A DNA stretch of 64,000 bases from an uncultured bacterium. Its GTDB lineage: Bacteria > Bacillota > Clostridia > Lachnospirales > Lachnospiraceae. A program made the position numbers and the translations under genes. This document shows positions 33,475 to 42,851 of the stretch, one piece after another (position 1 is the stretch's first letter; each line of letters starts with the position of its first letter). The notes beneath the pieces are model-generated. The model made no database searches and had not been told where the DNA came from. It saw only the letters and a list, made by a program, of their open reading frames with translations. The stretch spans positions 1 through 64,000 of the forward strand of contig CAJMRM010000011.1 of assembly GCA_905215775.1 (NCBI GenBank), in the 5' to 3' direction.

Positions 33475-35079
33475 CTATGACGGGCGGTACCGGCGGATGA
33501 TCTCCTCCGCCACCTTAAGGCCGTCCATGGCCGCCGATGTGATCCCTCCGGCATACCCGGCTCCCTCCCCGCAGGGATACAGCCCCTTCACGCTGCTTTC
33601 CAGATTCTCGTCTCTGAGGATCTTTAAAGGGGAAGAAGTACGGCTTTCGATCCCCGCAAGAAGCGCGTCGGGCCGGTCAAAGCCCCGGATCCGTTTTCCA
33701 AACTCTTCCATTCCCTCTATAAACGCCCGGTTGAGGGCCTCCGGCATCAGCTCCCGCAGATCCGAAAGGGCATATCCGCCGCAGAACTGGGGAGCCACCT
33801 CACCCAGGGCCTCCGATCTGCGCCCTTCCCGGAAATCTCCGTAAAGCTGCACCGGGATCCTGCCATCTCCCAGTAAAAATGCCTTTTCCTCCAGTCTCCG
33901 CTGAAATTCCACGCCTCCCAGGGCGCCCGGGACCGGAAAATCCTCTGGCGTCACAGAAACGATGATGGCGCTGTTGGCGTTCTCTCCGTCCCGCCGGAAA
34001 TTGCTCATGCCGTTGACCGCCAGCCTCCCCTTTTCCGATGAGGCGTTGACCACATAGCCGCCGGGACACATGCAGAAGGAATAGACCCCGCGGCCGCTTT
34101 TTGTGCTGGCCGTCACCTTATAGGGGGCGGCTCCCAGCTCCCCGGCGTCCTCCTTTCCGTACTGGGAAAGGTTGATCATCCTCTGCGGATGCTGGATCCT
34201 CAGGCCCACGGCAAAGGCCTTGGGCTGCATGACCACCTTCTGCTCCCACAGGGCAGAAAACAGCTCCCTGGCACTGTGGCCCACAGCCAGTACCACAGTC
34301 CGGCTGGAGATCCTTTCTCCTCCGGCCAGGAGGACGCCTCCGGTCCTTCCGTCCTCCATGAGGATCTGCTCCACCCGGCAGCCAAACCGCACCTCGCCTC
34401 CGGCGTCCTGGATCCTCTTCCGGATATTTTTCACCACCTCCCGGAGCACGTCCGTTCCGATATGGGGGCGGCTATCGTACAGGATGGAGGCGTCTGCTCC
34501 GGCCTCCACAAAGGTCTCCAGCACCTTTCCGTTCCTTCCGGACACATCCTTTACCAGGGTATTCAGCTTTCCGTCGGAAAAGGTTCCGGCGCCGCCTTCC
34601 CCGAACTGGACGTTGGAATGAAGGTCCAGGCTCTCATCCCCGTTTCTCCAGAAGGCCTCCACCTTTTCTGCCCGCACCTCCACCGGATCTCCCTGCTCCA
34701 GAAGCACCGGTGAAAAGCCGTTTTCCGCCAGGGCCAGAGCTGCAAAAAGACCGGCCGGGCCGGCCCCGATGACCACCGGACGGTCCCTCAGGACCTCCTT
34801 TCCGTGGGACGGATACTGGTATCGGGCTTCCGTTTCTATCTGGATATTGCGGCTTCCCGCCTTTTTTACAGCCGATTCCTCTTTTTTCCTTTCTGTCAGC
34901 TTCACATCCACGATATAGCTGTACAGGATCCGGTCCTTTTTCCGGGCGTCAATGGAGCGCCGTACCACATCCACCCTCCGGATCGAGGTTTCCGACACCT
35001 TTAAAAGCCTGGCCGCCTTTTTCTTAATGGCCCCCGGGCCATGGCCCACTTCCAGGGCAAGCTGATTGATTCGGATCAT
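33475..35079 (-). CDS. FAD-dependent dehydrogenase of the COG2509 type
   Basis: 534 residues. The first ~65 residues form a small domain (INQLALEVGHGPGAIKKKAARLL, then SIRRVDVVRRSIDARKK). The FAD-binding fold follows with DRPVVIGAGPAGLFAALALAE. Later stretches are NVQFGEGGAGTFSDGKLNT, the VNGMSNFRRDGENANSA region and GEGAGYAGGITSAAMDG near the C-terminus. The enzyme is uncharacterised; the family is widespread in Firmicutes. It begins 6 nt after another FAD protein gene, so the two are in one operon. Confidence 0.85.
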   Translation of the reverse strand: MIRINQLALEVGHGPGAIKKKAARLLKVSETSIRRVDVVRRSIDARKKDRILYSYIVDVKLTERKKEESAVKKAGSRNIQIETEARYQYPSHGKEVLRDRPVVIGAGPAGLFAALALAENGFSPVLLEQGDPVEVRAEKVEAFWRNGDESLDLHSNVQFGEGGAGTFSDGKLNTLVKDVSGRNGKVLETFVEAGADASILYDSRPHIGTDVLREVVKNIRKRIQDAGGEVRFGCRVEQILMEDGRTGGVLLAGGERISSRTVVLAVGHSARELFSALWEQKVVMQPKAFAVGLRIQHPQRMINLSQYGKEDAGELGAAPYKVTASTKSGRGVYSFCMCPGGYVVNASSEKGRLAVNGMSNFRRDGENANSAIIVSVTPEDFPVPGALGGVEFQRRLEEKAFLLGDGRIPVQLYGDFREGRRSEALGEVAPQFCGGYALSDLRELMPEALNRAFIEGMEEFGKRIRGFDRPDALLAGIESRTSSPLKILRDENLESSVKGLYPCGEGAGYAGGITSAAMDGLKVAEEIIRRYRPS

Positions 35080-35085
35080 ATGTAA

Positions 35086-36333
35086 TTACTCCTTACCTGT
35101 GGCGCTGGCTCCGGCCGCATAGCCGCTGGACCAGGCCCACTGCAGATTATAGCCGCCGCAGATCCCGTCCACATCCAGGATCTCTCCGGCAAAATAAAGT
35201 CCCGGCACCAGCCTGGATTCCATCGTATAGGGATCCACCTCCTTTACGCGGACCCCGCCCATGCACACCTGTGCCTTATCAAAGGAATTGGCCGCCGTCA
35301 CCTCCACCATGGTGCGCTTTGCGATCTCTGTCACCGCCTGAAGCTTTTTATCCGGAAGCCTTCCCACCGGCTCCTCTCCCCGGATCCCGGCCGCCTTCAG
35401 AAACAGGGCCGCCAGCTTTTTATGAAAGATCCCGTTTAAAAAGCTTCCGGCCATCCGGTCCGGCAGATATTCCCTCTGTTCTTTTAAAAGGGAGAAAAAA
35501 TCTCCGCTTCCCAGGGACGGAAAAAAGTCCAGGACCGCCATCACCCGTTTTTTCCGGTCCAGGGCTTCGGAGGCATACCGGCTCACCTGGAACACCGGGA
35601 TCCCGGAGATCCCGTAATCCGTCAGCTGCAGCTCCCCCCGGTCCGAGGCCAGGAGATCCTCCAGCTCTCCGTGCCGCCCTGCCGTATAAAGGCTCACCTC
35701 CGCCTCTGTGCGGACGCCGGCGATGGATCGGAAAAACTCCCCCTGGCACTTCAGCTGTACCAGGGCTGGAAGGGGCTTTACGATCTTATGGCCCAGGGCT
35801 CTGGCCAGCTCATAGCCGCTGCCGTCGGAGCCTGTGGCCGGAGCCGCCCTGGAGCCCGCCGCCAGGATCAGGAAATCCCCGCCAAAAAGGCCGCAGGAGG
35901 TCCGGACGGAAAAGCCCTTTTCTTTCTTTTCTATGGACTCCGTTTCACACTCCGTCACAATGGAAACTCCCAGACTCTCTGCCTTCTCCCTTAAGGCATC
36001 CAGAATGGTCTGGGCCTGTCCGGAGACCGGATAAACGTAGCCGTTCCGGTCTGTGACCACCACGCCCATCCGCCGGAAAAAAGCGATCGTATCCGTCACG
36101 GAAAACCGCCCGATGGCCGTCATGGGGAAATCTGCGGTACTGCACCGGTAGCAGGCCGGCGTCAGATTCCGGTTGGTCAGATTGCATTTTCCATTTCCCG
36201 TGGAAAGGATCTTCTTTCCCACCCGGGCCATGTGCTCCAGGACCGTCACCTCCGCCCCGTTTTCCGCCGCCGTGATGGCAGCCATAAGACCGGCGGCTCC
36301 ACCGCCGATGATGATCCCTTCTGGTCGTCCCAT
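35086..36333 (-). CDS. FAD-dependent flavoprotein of the HI0933/YhiN (COG2081) type
   Basis: 415 residues. Dinucleotide fold at the N-terminus, EGIIIGGGAAGLMAAITAAENGAE-like, with GNGKCNLTN and the C-terminal FAGEILDVDGICGGYNLQWAWSSGY typical of HI0933 proteins. Physiological role unknown. The start is set at 36333 because AAGGAGGAAATT lies right before it; the six-codon longer version begins upstream of that site. It has its own promoter and precedes the COG2509 gene. Confidence 0.88.
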   Translation of the reverse strand: MGRPEGIIIGGGAAGLMAAITAAENGAEVTVLEHMARVGKKILSTGNGKCNLTNRNLTPACYRCSTADFPMTAIGRFSVTDTIAFFRRMGVVVTDRNGYVYPVSGQAQTILDALREKAESLGVSIVTECETESIEKKEKGFSVRTSCGLFGGDFLILAAGSRAAPATGSDGSGYELARALGHKIVKPLPALVQLKCQGEFFRSIAGVRTEAEVSLYTAGRHGELEDLLASDRGELQLTDYGISGIPVFQVSRYASEALDRKKRVMAVLDFFPSLGSGDFFSLLKEQREYLPDRMAGSFLNGIFHKKLAALFLKAAGIRGEEPVGRLPDKKLQAVTEIAKRTMVEVTAANSFDKAQVCMGGVRVKEVDPYTMESRLVPGLYFAGEILDVDGICGGYNLQWAWSSGYAAGASATGKE

Positions 36334-36378
36334 AATTTCCTCCTTTTGCATGGCGCTGCAGTAAAAAATGTTATCCCT

Positions 36379-36407
36379 AGTATATCCATCCGGCGTTTAA
36401 ATTGCAA
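36379..36407 (-). promoter_or_regulatory. Promoter of the FAD protein operon
   Basis: TTGCAA (36402-36407), 17 bases and TATACT (36379-36384) on the minus strand, right after the stop of the preceding small gene (36411). Confidence 0.65.
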
Positions 36408-36410
36408 GTC

Positions 36411-36815
36411 TTAACTGGTGTAAGATTCCAGATAGCTGAAAATTTCTGCCATTGTAGGAAACCAGATCCCCTCCATGAGCCGTTCCTGCTCGGCGGGGGG
36501 AAAATCCGCAAGAGGCATATGGGTGAACAGGTTCACCGTGGTCTGGCTTTCATCATAGACAATGAGATATCCCTCCTCTGCCACCAGGCAGAAGCTGTCC
36601 TTTGCGGGCTCCGGCTCCACTGCCTCCTGATTAAGGACCAGATGGACCGGTTCCTCCTTTCCGCTTTCCGCCAGCGCCGGCTGTTCCACGGATTCTGTCA
36701 TCTGGACTTCAGCGGCCTGGCGTTCCTGCGGGCGAATGGTCAGAACAAATAAGGACACCAGACAGCCTGCCGTCAGTACCAAAAAGAAAAGAAAGCAGGA
36801 TACATATTTTTTCAT
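36411..36815 (-). CDS. Membrane-anchored BofC-like small protein
   Basis: 134 residues. One N-terminal hydrophobic segment, SCFLFFLVLTAGCLVSLFVL, then a Glu/Pro-rich stretch and a C-terminal domain with FCLVAEEGYLIVYDES and WFPTMAEIFSYLESYTS. The C-terminal block resembles a bypass-of-forespore-C-like domain; I recognise this only loosely. In Bacillus BofC modulates a forespore signalling protease. It follows the flippase gene after 84 bases that hold a short CTGTT/AACAG dyad and no clear terminator. Confidence 0.5.
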   Translation of the reverse strand: MKKYVSCFLFFLVLTAGCLVSLFVLTIRPQERQAAEVQMTESVEQPALAESGKEEPVHLVLNQEAVEPEPAKDSFCLVAEEGYLIVYDESQTTVNLFTHMPLADFPPAEQERLMEGIWFPTMAEIFSYLESYTS

Positions 36816-36899
36816 TGGAAATCACTCCTTCTGAAAACAGTATCTGCTTTCTTTCCCTGTTTTAAACAGATTTCACGGATTTTTCAGCGATCGCCCGGC

Positions 36900-38594
36900 T
36901 TACATCAGGCGAAACCGCCGGAATACCTGTAAAAGCCGGGTTCCTCCTGGCATCTGGCGCAGCTCGTCCTCATCCAGACAGCCAAGCTTCACCAGCAGGA
37001 TCCCGTAAACTGCCATTGCCGCCGCCACGGCTCCCAGGGTGCAGACTGCGTTGCTGCGGATCCCCAGATGGATAAGTTTATAGACGCCCGCTGCCGCCGC
37101 TCCCATGACCGCCGAAGCCGCCGCCGGCAAGAGGATGGTCTTTTTCACCTCCTGGCGGTAGCCCAGGATCTTCCGTATGGACCGGTGGTTCAAAAAGCAC
37201 ATGATCACTGCGAACAGGATATTGGCAAATACCATGGAGAAGATCCCCATATGGAACACCAGGACCATGACCTCCATGGCCGCCAGATGCAGGACCAGGG
37301 CTGCCAGGGCATGGACGATCGGAAGCCGCATCTGGTCAATGCCCTGTAAAATGGCGTTGGTCACCGTGGACACAGAGTAAAAGACCACGGCAATGGACCC
37401 GTACAGGGTCATCTGGACCGCCAGGCTGTTGTCGCCCGAAAACAGCAGGTCGTTCACCGGCCCCGCCAGGACGGTCAGGCCCACCGCAGACGGAATGGCG
37501 ATCAGGAGCGAGAAACGGATCGCCGCCGCCACCTTCTTTTTCACCATGCGCCGGTTCCCGGCGGCCACAGCCCGGGACACCGACGGGATCAGGGACGAGG
37601 ACAGGGCATTGGAAACAGCCATAGGAACGTTGATCAGAAGGTGGTATTTTCCTGTATACACGCCCCACTGGGAGATAAACTCCTCCTCCATTCCCAGGGT
37701 CTTGAAATTATAGGCCAGGAGTCCGTTGTCCAGAACGCTGTTGACGTTATAAATGGCAGAGCTCATCACCACCGGCACCACGGTAAAGAATAAGATCTTT
37801 GTGATGGTCCTGTAACTCTCCACAGAGCCGGACCGGTCCCTGCGGACCTTTTTCCGGATGGTCCTCTGATAAGCGGCAAACAGGAGCAGCAGGAACAAAA
37901 GGGCCGTAAACGCGCCGGCTCCCGTTCCGATGGTGCCTCCGGCAGCTCCCCAGGCATTGGAATAGCCGGACCCGGTCTCTCCCTTCAGGATCTCGACCTT
38001 TATGGCCTGGTTAAACAGCCAGCTTCCGGCTCCCACACTGACAATGGCGTTTACGATCTGCTCGAAAACCTGGGAAAGGGCCGTGGGCACCATGGTTCCC
38101 TGGCCCTGGTAATAGCCCCGGAACACGCCCAGATACGCCATGATCCAGACCGTGGGCGCCAGGGTTTTTAACGCAAACGCCGCATAGGGCATAAAAAAAA
38201 CTTCTCTTGCAAAGAAGTCGGCTCCAAACCAGATGACAGCTGCCGCCAGGGCTCCCACCGCCGTGGCGTAGACCAGGGCTGCCCGCAGGATCCGGACGGA
38301 GTTCCGGTACTGCTTCCTGGCCAGCCGGGCAGACACCATCTTTGATACGGCCAGAGGAAGGCTGTAGGAGGATAAAAGAAGGGCGATGTTGTACACGTTA
38401 AACGCCGTTCCGTAATAGCCCATTCCCTCGTCCCCGATAATGTTGATCATGGGGATCCGGTACGCGATGCCGATGATCCTCACCACGATGGAGGCTATGG
38501 CCAGGATACTTCCCTGGACCACAAAGTTGGATTCCCCTCCCGTTTTTTTCGGCCGGGAGCCGGCCTTTTTCCGGCTGGCTCCCCGTTCTCTCAT
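36900..38594 (-). CDS. Polysaccharide flippase, SpoVB/MurJ-like MOP family
   Basis: 564 residues, about 14 membrane segments. Starts with a basic cytoplasmic region, then NFVVQGSILAIASIVVRIIG and PMINIIGDEGMGYYGTAFN, the opening helices of the SpoVB/YabM/YtgP family of lipid-linked sugar flippases. In the same transcription direction follows a BofC-like gene. Whether it serves spore cortex or vegetative wall synthesis is open. The start is set at 38594 because AAGGAG lies nine bases upstream; the longer frame to 38654 overlaps the previous gene. Confidence 0.85.
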   Translation of the reverse strand: MRERGASRKKAGSRPKKTGGESNFVVQGSILAIASIVVRIIGIAYRIPMINIIGDEGMGYYGTAFNVYNIALLLSSYSLPLAVSKMVSARLARKQYRNSVRILRAALVYATAVGALAAAVIWFGADFFAREVFFMPYAAFALKTLAPTVWIMAYLGVFRGYYQGQGTMVPTALSQVFEQIVNAIVSVGAGSWLFNQAIKVEILKGETGSGYSNAWGAAGGTIGTGAGAFTALLFLLLLFAAYQRTIRKKVRRDRSGSVESYRTITKILFFTVVPVVMSSAIYNVNSVLDNGLLAYNFKTLGMEEEFISQWGVYTGKYHLLINVPMAVSNALSSSLIPSVSRAVAAGNRRMVKKKVAAAIRFSLLIAIPSAVGLTVLAGPVNDLLFSGDNSLAVQMTLYGSIAVVFYSVSTVTNAILQGIDQMRLPIVHALAALVLHLAAMEVMVLVFHMGIFSMVFANILFAVIMCFLNHRSIRKILGYRQEVKKTILLPAAASAVMGAAAAGVYKLIHLGIRSNAVCTLGAVAAAMAVYGILLVKLGCLDEDELRQMPGGTRLLQVFRRFRLM

Positions 38595-38610
38595 TTCTCT
38601 GGTCTCCTTG

Positions 38611-39738
38611 TTACTTCCCATAAATCTCAGCCTTATCATACCGGTCTGCACCAATGATGCAGATCCAGGTCTTTCCCTTATTTAATGTGATCTCGTTGCC
38701 GTCCAGGTCGTAATACCGGGTCACACCGAATTCCCCGTCCTTTTTCCAGGTGATCTTCTGATATTTCCCGTTGGTGAAATAGTATCCCTCACGGCCCTTA
38801 TGTACATTGATGTTCAGATACGGAGTAGAGGCATAGTGGCCCCATTCCACATATTGGAAGATGATGTTCTTGACTGCGATGAGGCCCTCGTTTCCCTTAT
38901 GATGGCTTCCGTACTGGAAACGGTGGTACAGGCCGTCCGATTCCTGATACTCAAACCAGGGCTTGTTCATGGGATAGCCGGGAACCACCTTAAAAGCATC
39001 ATCACTGTCCGGAACGATCTGCTCCTTTCCCCTGGCAAACTGGAAATGGCCCTCATAGGAATCTCCATAGCCGGTGCGGTAGCCCAGCTTTTCAATGGCC
39101 TTATTGATCCGCTCCCCGCTGGTATAGGCGTTATGAGGCGCCTTCCGGTCCTTGGTGCGGTAATAGGCTGTGCCGCCGATGCCGTCCAGACCATTGATAT
39201 TGTCCACATTGCTCAGATATTTTTTGGCAAAGGTACTCTGGCCGTAGTGGGCAAAGATGGCATCGTACTCTCTGGCAAAATAGGTATAGTAGGTGCGGGC
39301 GCTCCGGACCGAACCGATCCGGTCCAGGCCGTCGTAGTCCTCGATCAGAGCCATATACCGGTTCATCTCCCCCTCCACCGGCACCTCATAGACCACTCCG
39401 GCCCGGTTGATGCCGTACTGGGGCAGGGACTCCTTGTCATTGCTCATCATCACCGCCAGCGGGCGGCGGTTTCCGATGGCCACATCCACCATTTCCCCGG
39501 TGAGATAGCTCCGGATCTTCCCGTCCACCTCAATACGCTCCACCGGCTCCTCCGGTTCCGTTTCCGGCGGCTCCGTTTCCGCCTCGGTCTCCAGGACCAC
39601 CACCCGGGTGGGCTCGGCCTCCGTTTCCGCTGCCGTGGTCACGGCCGCCTCCTCATACTTCTTTCCGCACCCGGAAAGAGCTGCCGCCAGCGCAGCCGCC
39701 GCCAGCACTGTTATTACCCCTCTGCCATGCCTTTTCAT
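38611..39738 (-). CDS. DUF3048 domain lipoprotein
   Basis: 375 residues. Signal peptide with LSGC lipobox, then a Glu/Thr/Pro-rich linker. The DUF3048 domain carries RRPLAVMMSNDKESLPQYG, AGVVYEVPVEGEMNRYMAL and RIGSVRSARTYY; a C-terminal part has YTSGERINKAIEKLGYRTG and ITLNKGKTWICII. YerB of Bacillus belongs here; function is unknown. The start overlaps the ybeY stop by 4 nt, so it is translationally linked to it. Confidence 0.9.
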   Translation of the reverse strand: MKRHGRGVITVLAAAALAAALSGCGKKYEEAAVTTAAETEAEPTRVVVLETEAETEPPETEPEEPVERIEVDGKIRSYLTGEMVDVAIGNRRPLAVMMSNDKESLPQYGINRAGVVYEVPVEGEMNRYMALIEDYDGLDRIGSVRSARTYYTYFAREYDAIFAHYGQSTFAKKYLSNVDNINGLDGIGGTAYYRTKDRKAPHNAYTSGERINKAIEKLGYRTGYGDSYEGHFQFARGKEQIVPDSDDAFKVVPGYPMNKPWFEYQESDGLYHRFQYGSHHKGNEGLIAVKNIIFQYVEWGHYASTPYLNINVHKGREGYYFTNGKYQKITWKKDGEFGVTRYYDLDGNEITLNKGKTWICIIGADRYDKAEIYGK

Positions 39739-40232
39739 CTCCTGTAACCCCTCCGTTCCAGAATTTCCCTCTGTTTTTCCTCCATATCCAGCCGTTCTTC
39801 TTCCTCCATATGGTCATAACCGCTCAGGTGGAGCATGCTGTGGGCCACTAAAAATGCCAGCTCCCGGGTTTCCGAATGGCCGAATTTTTCTGCCTGTTCC
39901 TTTACCTTTTCCACGGAGATCACAATATCCCCCAGCATCAGCTCTCCCGTATCCGGATTGAAATATTCCTCCGGCGTTTCCTCCAGGCCGTCAAAATCTC
40001 CCGGCGTCTCAAAGTCGCACATGGGAAAGGAGAGCACGTCGGTGGGCCGGTCGATGCCCCGCATGTCCAGATTGATCTGGTGGATCCCCTCATTGTCCGT
40101 CAGGATCACGTTGACCTCCGCGTCATACGGACATTCCACATAGTCCAGAGCCTCCACCACCACATTATGGATGATCTCCTCGTAGGGAACCTCCAGCCGT
40201 TCTTCGGCCTCATACTCGATGGTTACTGTCAT
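39735..40232 (-). CDS. ybeY: Endoribonuclease YbeY
   Basis: 165 residues. Single-strand RNase for 16S rRNA 3'-end maturation and ribosome quality control. The zinc motif H-x3-H-x5-H is HSMLHLSGYDH, near the C-terminus; GIDRPTDVLSFPM is the other family mark. The start at 40232 (GGAAG upstream) gives the family length and lies 23 nt inside phoH; the in-frame extension to 40301 has no family support. Confidence 0.94.
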   Translation of the reverse strand: MTVTIEYEAEERLEVPYEEIIHNVVVEALDYVECPYDAEVNVILTDNEGIHQINLDMRGIDRPTDVLSFPMCDFETPGDFDGLEETPEEYFNPDTGELMLGDIVISVEKVKEQAEKFGHSETRELAFLVAHSMLHLSGYDHMEEEERLDMEEKQREILERRGYRR

Positions 40233-41235
40233 TTCTTCCGTCCCTTCCGGCCTGGCGGTCCGGCTTTTTTGCACCTTTGCCGCGGGCCTCATATTCATCA
40301 TATGCCTTTACGATCTTCTGTACCAGCGGGTGGCGCACCACGTCATCGCTGGTAAAATAGCAGATTCCGATATCGTCGATGTTCTTTAAGATCTTAAGCG
40401 CCGTATCCAGTCCGGAAACGGTTCCAGAGGGAAGGTCCTTCTGGGACTGGTCGCCGGTGATGATCACCTTGGATCCGAAGCCGATCCGGGTCAGGAACAT
40501 TTTCATCTGGGCCTGGGTGGTGTTCTGGGCCTCGTCCAGGATAATAAACGCATTGTCCAGGGTACGGCCCCGCATATAGGCCAGGGGAGCCACCTCGATC
40601 AGCCCCTTTTCCGCGTTATGCAGATAGGACTCGGCGCCCATGATCTGATACAGGGCGTCGTACAGGGGCCGCAGATACGGGTCGATCTTGCTCTGTAAGT
40701 CGCCGGGCAGAAAGCCCAGCTTTTCTCCGGCCTCAATGGCGGGCCTGGTGAGGATGATCCGGTTCACCTCTCCGCTCTTAAAGGCCTGGATGGCCATGGA
40801 CATGCCCAGATACGTTTTTCCCGTTCCGGCCGGCCCCACGCCGAATACGATCATCTTTTTCCGGATCAGATCGATATACTGCTTCTGTCCCAGGGTCTTG
40901 GGCTTTACGGGCTTTCCGTTGATGGTGCGGCAGATGATATCCTTATCGATCTCCAAAAGCGCCTCATCCTTCCCCTCAAAGGAAAGGGCCAGGGCATAAT
41001 CCACATTCTGCTCTCCCACCTCTTCTCCCCTCCTGGAAAGCTCGATGAGGGTGGAAAAAACGCTTTTGGCCTTCTTTACTGCGTGGTCCGGCCCGATGAT
41101 CTTGATCTCCCCGTCCCTGGCGATCATGGACACATGGAGCGTCCTTTCAATCTTTTTTAAATAGCAGTCGAACTGTCCGCAGACCTTCCGCTCATGCTCC
41201 GCGGGAATGTCTATGATTGTCTCAATTAAACTCAT
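40210..41235 (-). CDS. phoH: PhoH-family ATPase
   Basis: 341 residues. An N-terminal KH-like region (about 10-75) is followed by the P-loop domain: Walker A GPAGTGKTYL and Walker B DEAQNTTQAQMKMFLTRIG. Homologues next to ybeY are linked to RNA metabolism; the exact activity is not settled. Order yqfC-yqfD-phoH-ybeY is as in Bacillus. It overlaps yqfD by 14 nt. Confidence 0.94.
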   Translation of the reverse strand: MSLIETIIDIPAEHERKVCGQFDCYLKKIERTLHVSMIARDGEIKIIGPDHAVKKAKSVFSTLIELSRRGEEVGEQNVDYALALSFEGKDEALLEIDKDIICRTINGKPVKPKTLGQKQYIDLIRKKMIVFGVGPAGTGKTYLGMSMAIQAFKSGEVNRIILTRPAIEAGEKLGFLPGDLQSKIDPYLRPLYDALYQIMGAESYLHNAEKGLIEVAPLAYMRGRTLDNAFIILDEAQNTTQAQMKMFLTRIGFGSKVIITGDQSQKDLPSGTVSGLDTALKILKNIDDIGICYFTSDDVVRHPLVQKIVKAYDEYEARGKGAKKPDRQAGRDGRNDSNHRV

Positions 41236-42457
41236 TTACTGTCTGATTCTCCTCATGTTTTTCCGGTATGGGAACAGGCTTTGCAATATCCTCGATCACG
41301 GTTACTGTCCCCTGGATCTTCCAGCCGGATTCATCTTTTTCTATTTTACCATCATTTGCAAGGATTTGTATACCTTTTTCCTCTAATTTTTCCATATATT
41401 CCTCCATATACCGGTCTTTTGCGGCAGAAACCTCCGCTTTTGTATACGCCCGCTCATAGGGAACGTATTCCAGGGCCGTAACGATCCCCCCATATACCGG
41501 CAGATAAAAGTCCTCAAAAAGCTTCAGCTGGCTCTCCTCCATAAAAAATTCCCACGGATTTTCCCCGTAAGCCGGCATGAGAAAGTAAAAGGTCCTGCCA
41601 AATATACTGAAAAATACCCCGCGCCTGACCCTTCCCGTCCGGCTCCTTGTCTCGCAGGTCAGGGGAAGCCGCTTTTCCGCTTCATATACCGTCCTTGCGT
41701 AGACCTCCGCATCTGCCCGGATCTCATGGGAGGCGGTCAGAGTCTCCGAATCATCGTAAATGGGGATCGTGCCGCTCACCAGAAGCTCCCCGGCGGCCAC
41801 CGGATCTCCGGCTCTTACCTTAAGCAGGCCGTTCCGGACCACACACCGCTCGACGATTCCGTCCTTTTCTGCCGCCAGGTCACAGGGCGTCCGGTCCGGC
41901 TCCTCCGGCGACAGCATGGCCTCATTCTCCTTGATCCGCACCGTGAGCCTGGTCCCGCGGATCTCTGCCGATACCCAGGTGATCTCCGCAAACTGGTTTC
42001 TCAGGCTCTCCTCCAGCGCTTCGCAGGAAACCAGGGATTTTCTCATGCCGCAGGCCACCGGGATCGTTTCCATATAGTGCAGGAGCGTCTGGTCCGTGAA
42101 CCGCAGGTTTCCCTCAAAGGAAATATCCCATATAAAAAAGGACATTCCATAAAGGAACAGGAAAAAACAGACGAATCCGGCGGCCAGAGGCTTCCTCCTC
42201 CGGTTCCGGAAAAGGATAAAGGGAAGGCCGTACTTTTTCCGCAAAAACAGGCGGACGCCGGCCTTTCTCGCCACCGGCTTCATTTTTTTATAATCCTCCC
42301 CTGTGGTCCAGAAAAAAACGCGCCCATCCCGGTCCGTCCCGATCCCGGTCACAAAAAGCTCCCGGCGGGCCGCAATGTTGAAAAACCGCTCCCGTCCCAG
42401 GCCGGTGACCTCCGCCTGCACTCCGCCCTTAAAAAAAAGCCGTCTTGTTTCCCTCAA
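41222..42457 (-). CDS. yqfD: Sporulation protein YqfD
   Basis: 411 residues. N-terminal domain, one membrane segment (AAGFVCFFLFLYGMSFFIWDI), then an extracytoplasmic domain with FTDQTLLHYMETIPVACGM and EITWVSAEIRGTRLTVRIKE. YqfD is a mother-cell sporulation protein in Bacillus. The start is a TTG 6 nt after the yqfC stop, with GAGGGG upstream. Shared TTG starts with yqfC may keep translation low. Confidence 0.9.
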   Translation of the reverse strand: MRETRRLFFKGGVQAEVTGLGRERFFNIAARRELFVTGIGTDRDGRVFFWTTGEDYKKMKPVARKAGVRLFLRKKYGLPFILFRNRRRKPLAAGFVCFFLFLYGMSFFIWDISFEGNLRFTDQTLLHYMETIPVACGMRKSLVSCEALEESLRNQFAEITWVSAEIRGTRLTVRIKENEAMLSPEEPDRTPCDLAAEKDGIVERCVVRNGLLKVRAGDPVAAGELLVSGTIPIYDDSETLTASHEIRADAEVYARTVYEAEKRLPLTCETRSRTGRVRRGVFFSIFGRTFYFLMPAYGENPWEFFMEESQLKLFEDFYLPVYGGIVTALEYVPYERAYTKAEVSAAKDRYMEEYMEKLEEKGIQILANDGKIEKDESGWKIQGTVTVIEDIAKPVPIPEKHEENQTVNEFN

Positions 42458-42463
42458 AGTCCG

Positions 42464-42742
42464 TCACCCCTCATCAAAGCCGATGGCATCTATTTTTCCC
42501 GTGATCTCCATCTCATCCTTGTCATAATAGTGGATCCTCAGGCGCTTCCCATTGATGGAGAGCCGGTATTTTCCGGCCAGGATCTTTATGTATGTATCTG
42601 AATATACCAGGATGCTCCTGTAATTTTCGATCCGAACCATGGACCGTCCCATGAAGGTCAGAACCATCTCTCCCCGGCAGGCGTCCAGCGGAAGTCCCAG
42701 GGACTCTGCCAGTCCGCTCATCCCGTCCCGTTTCCTTTTCAA
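42464..42742 (-). CDS. yqfC: Sporulation protein YqfC
   Basis: 92 residues with LGLPLDACRGEMVLTFMG, VRIENYRSILVYSDTYIKI and ITGKIDAIGF, matching YqfC. The TTG start at 42742 is preferred over the ATG seven codons later because the basic KRKRD opening fits the homologue's N-terminus; AGGA lies right before it. Directly upstream is the rpsU terminator and a possible sigmaE -10. Confidence 0.85.
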   Translation of the reverse strand: MKRKRDGMSGLAESLGLPLDACRGEMVLTFMGRSMVRIENYRSILVYSDTYIKILAGKYRLSINGKRLRIHYYDKDEMEITGKIDAIGFDEG

Positions 42743-42773
42743 ATCCTGTCCCCGCCTTTTGCAGATTCATGCT

Positions 42774-42781
42774 ACTATATG
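42774..42781 (-). promoter_or_regulatory. Possible sigmaE -10 element for yqfCD
   Basis: CATATAGT on the minus strand lies between the rpsU terminator and the yqfC start. It resembles the sigmaE -10 (CATAnnnT), and yqfC/yqfD are expected to be mother-cell genes. No convincing -35 was found, so confidence is low. Confidence 0.3.
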
Positions 42782-42792
42782 CAGTTCCGGAC

Positions 42793-42830
42793 AAAAAAAG
42801 AAGATATCCCTGTTACGGAATATCTTCTTC
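42793..42830 (-). terminator. Terminator of rpsU
   Basis: On the minus strand AAGAAGATATTCC pairs with GGATATCTTCTT across a short loop, followed by a T-run (complement of 42793-42799). It separates the ribosomal gene from the sporulation genes. Confidence 0.88.
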
Positions 42831-42851
42831 ATTACGCGTTTCATTCAATGA

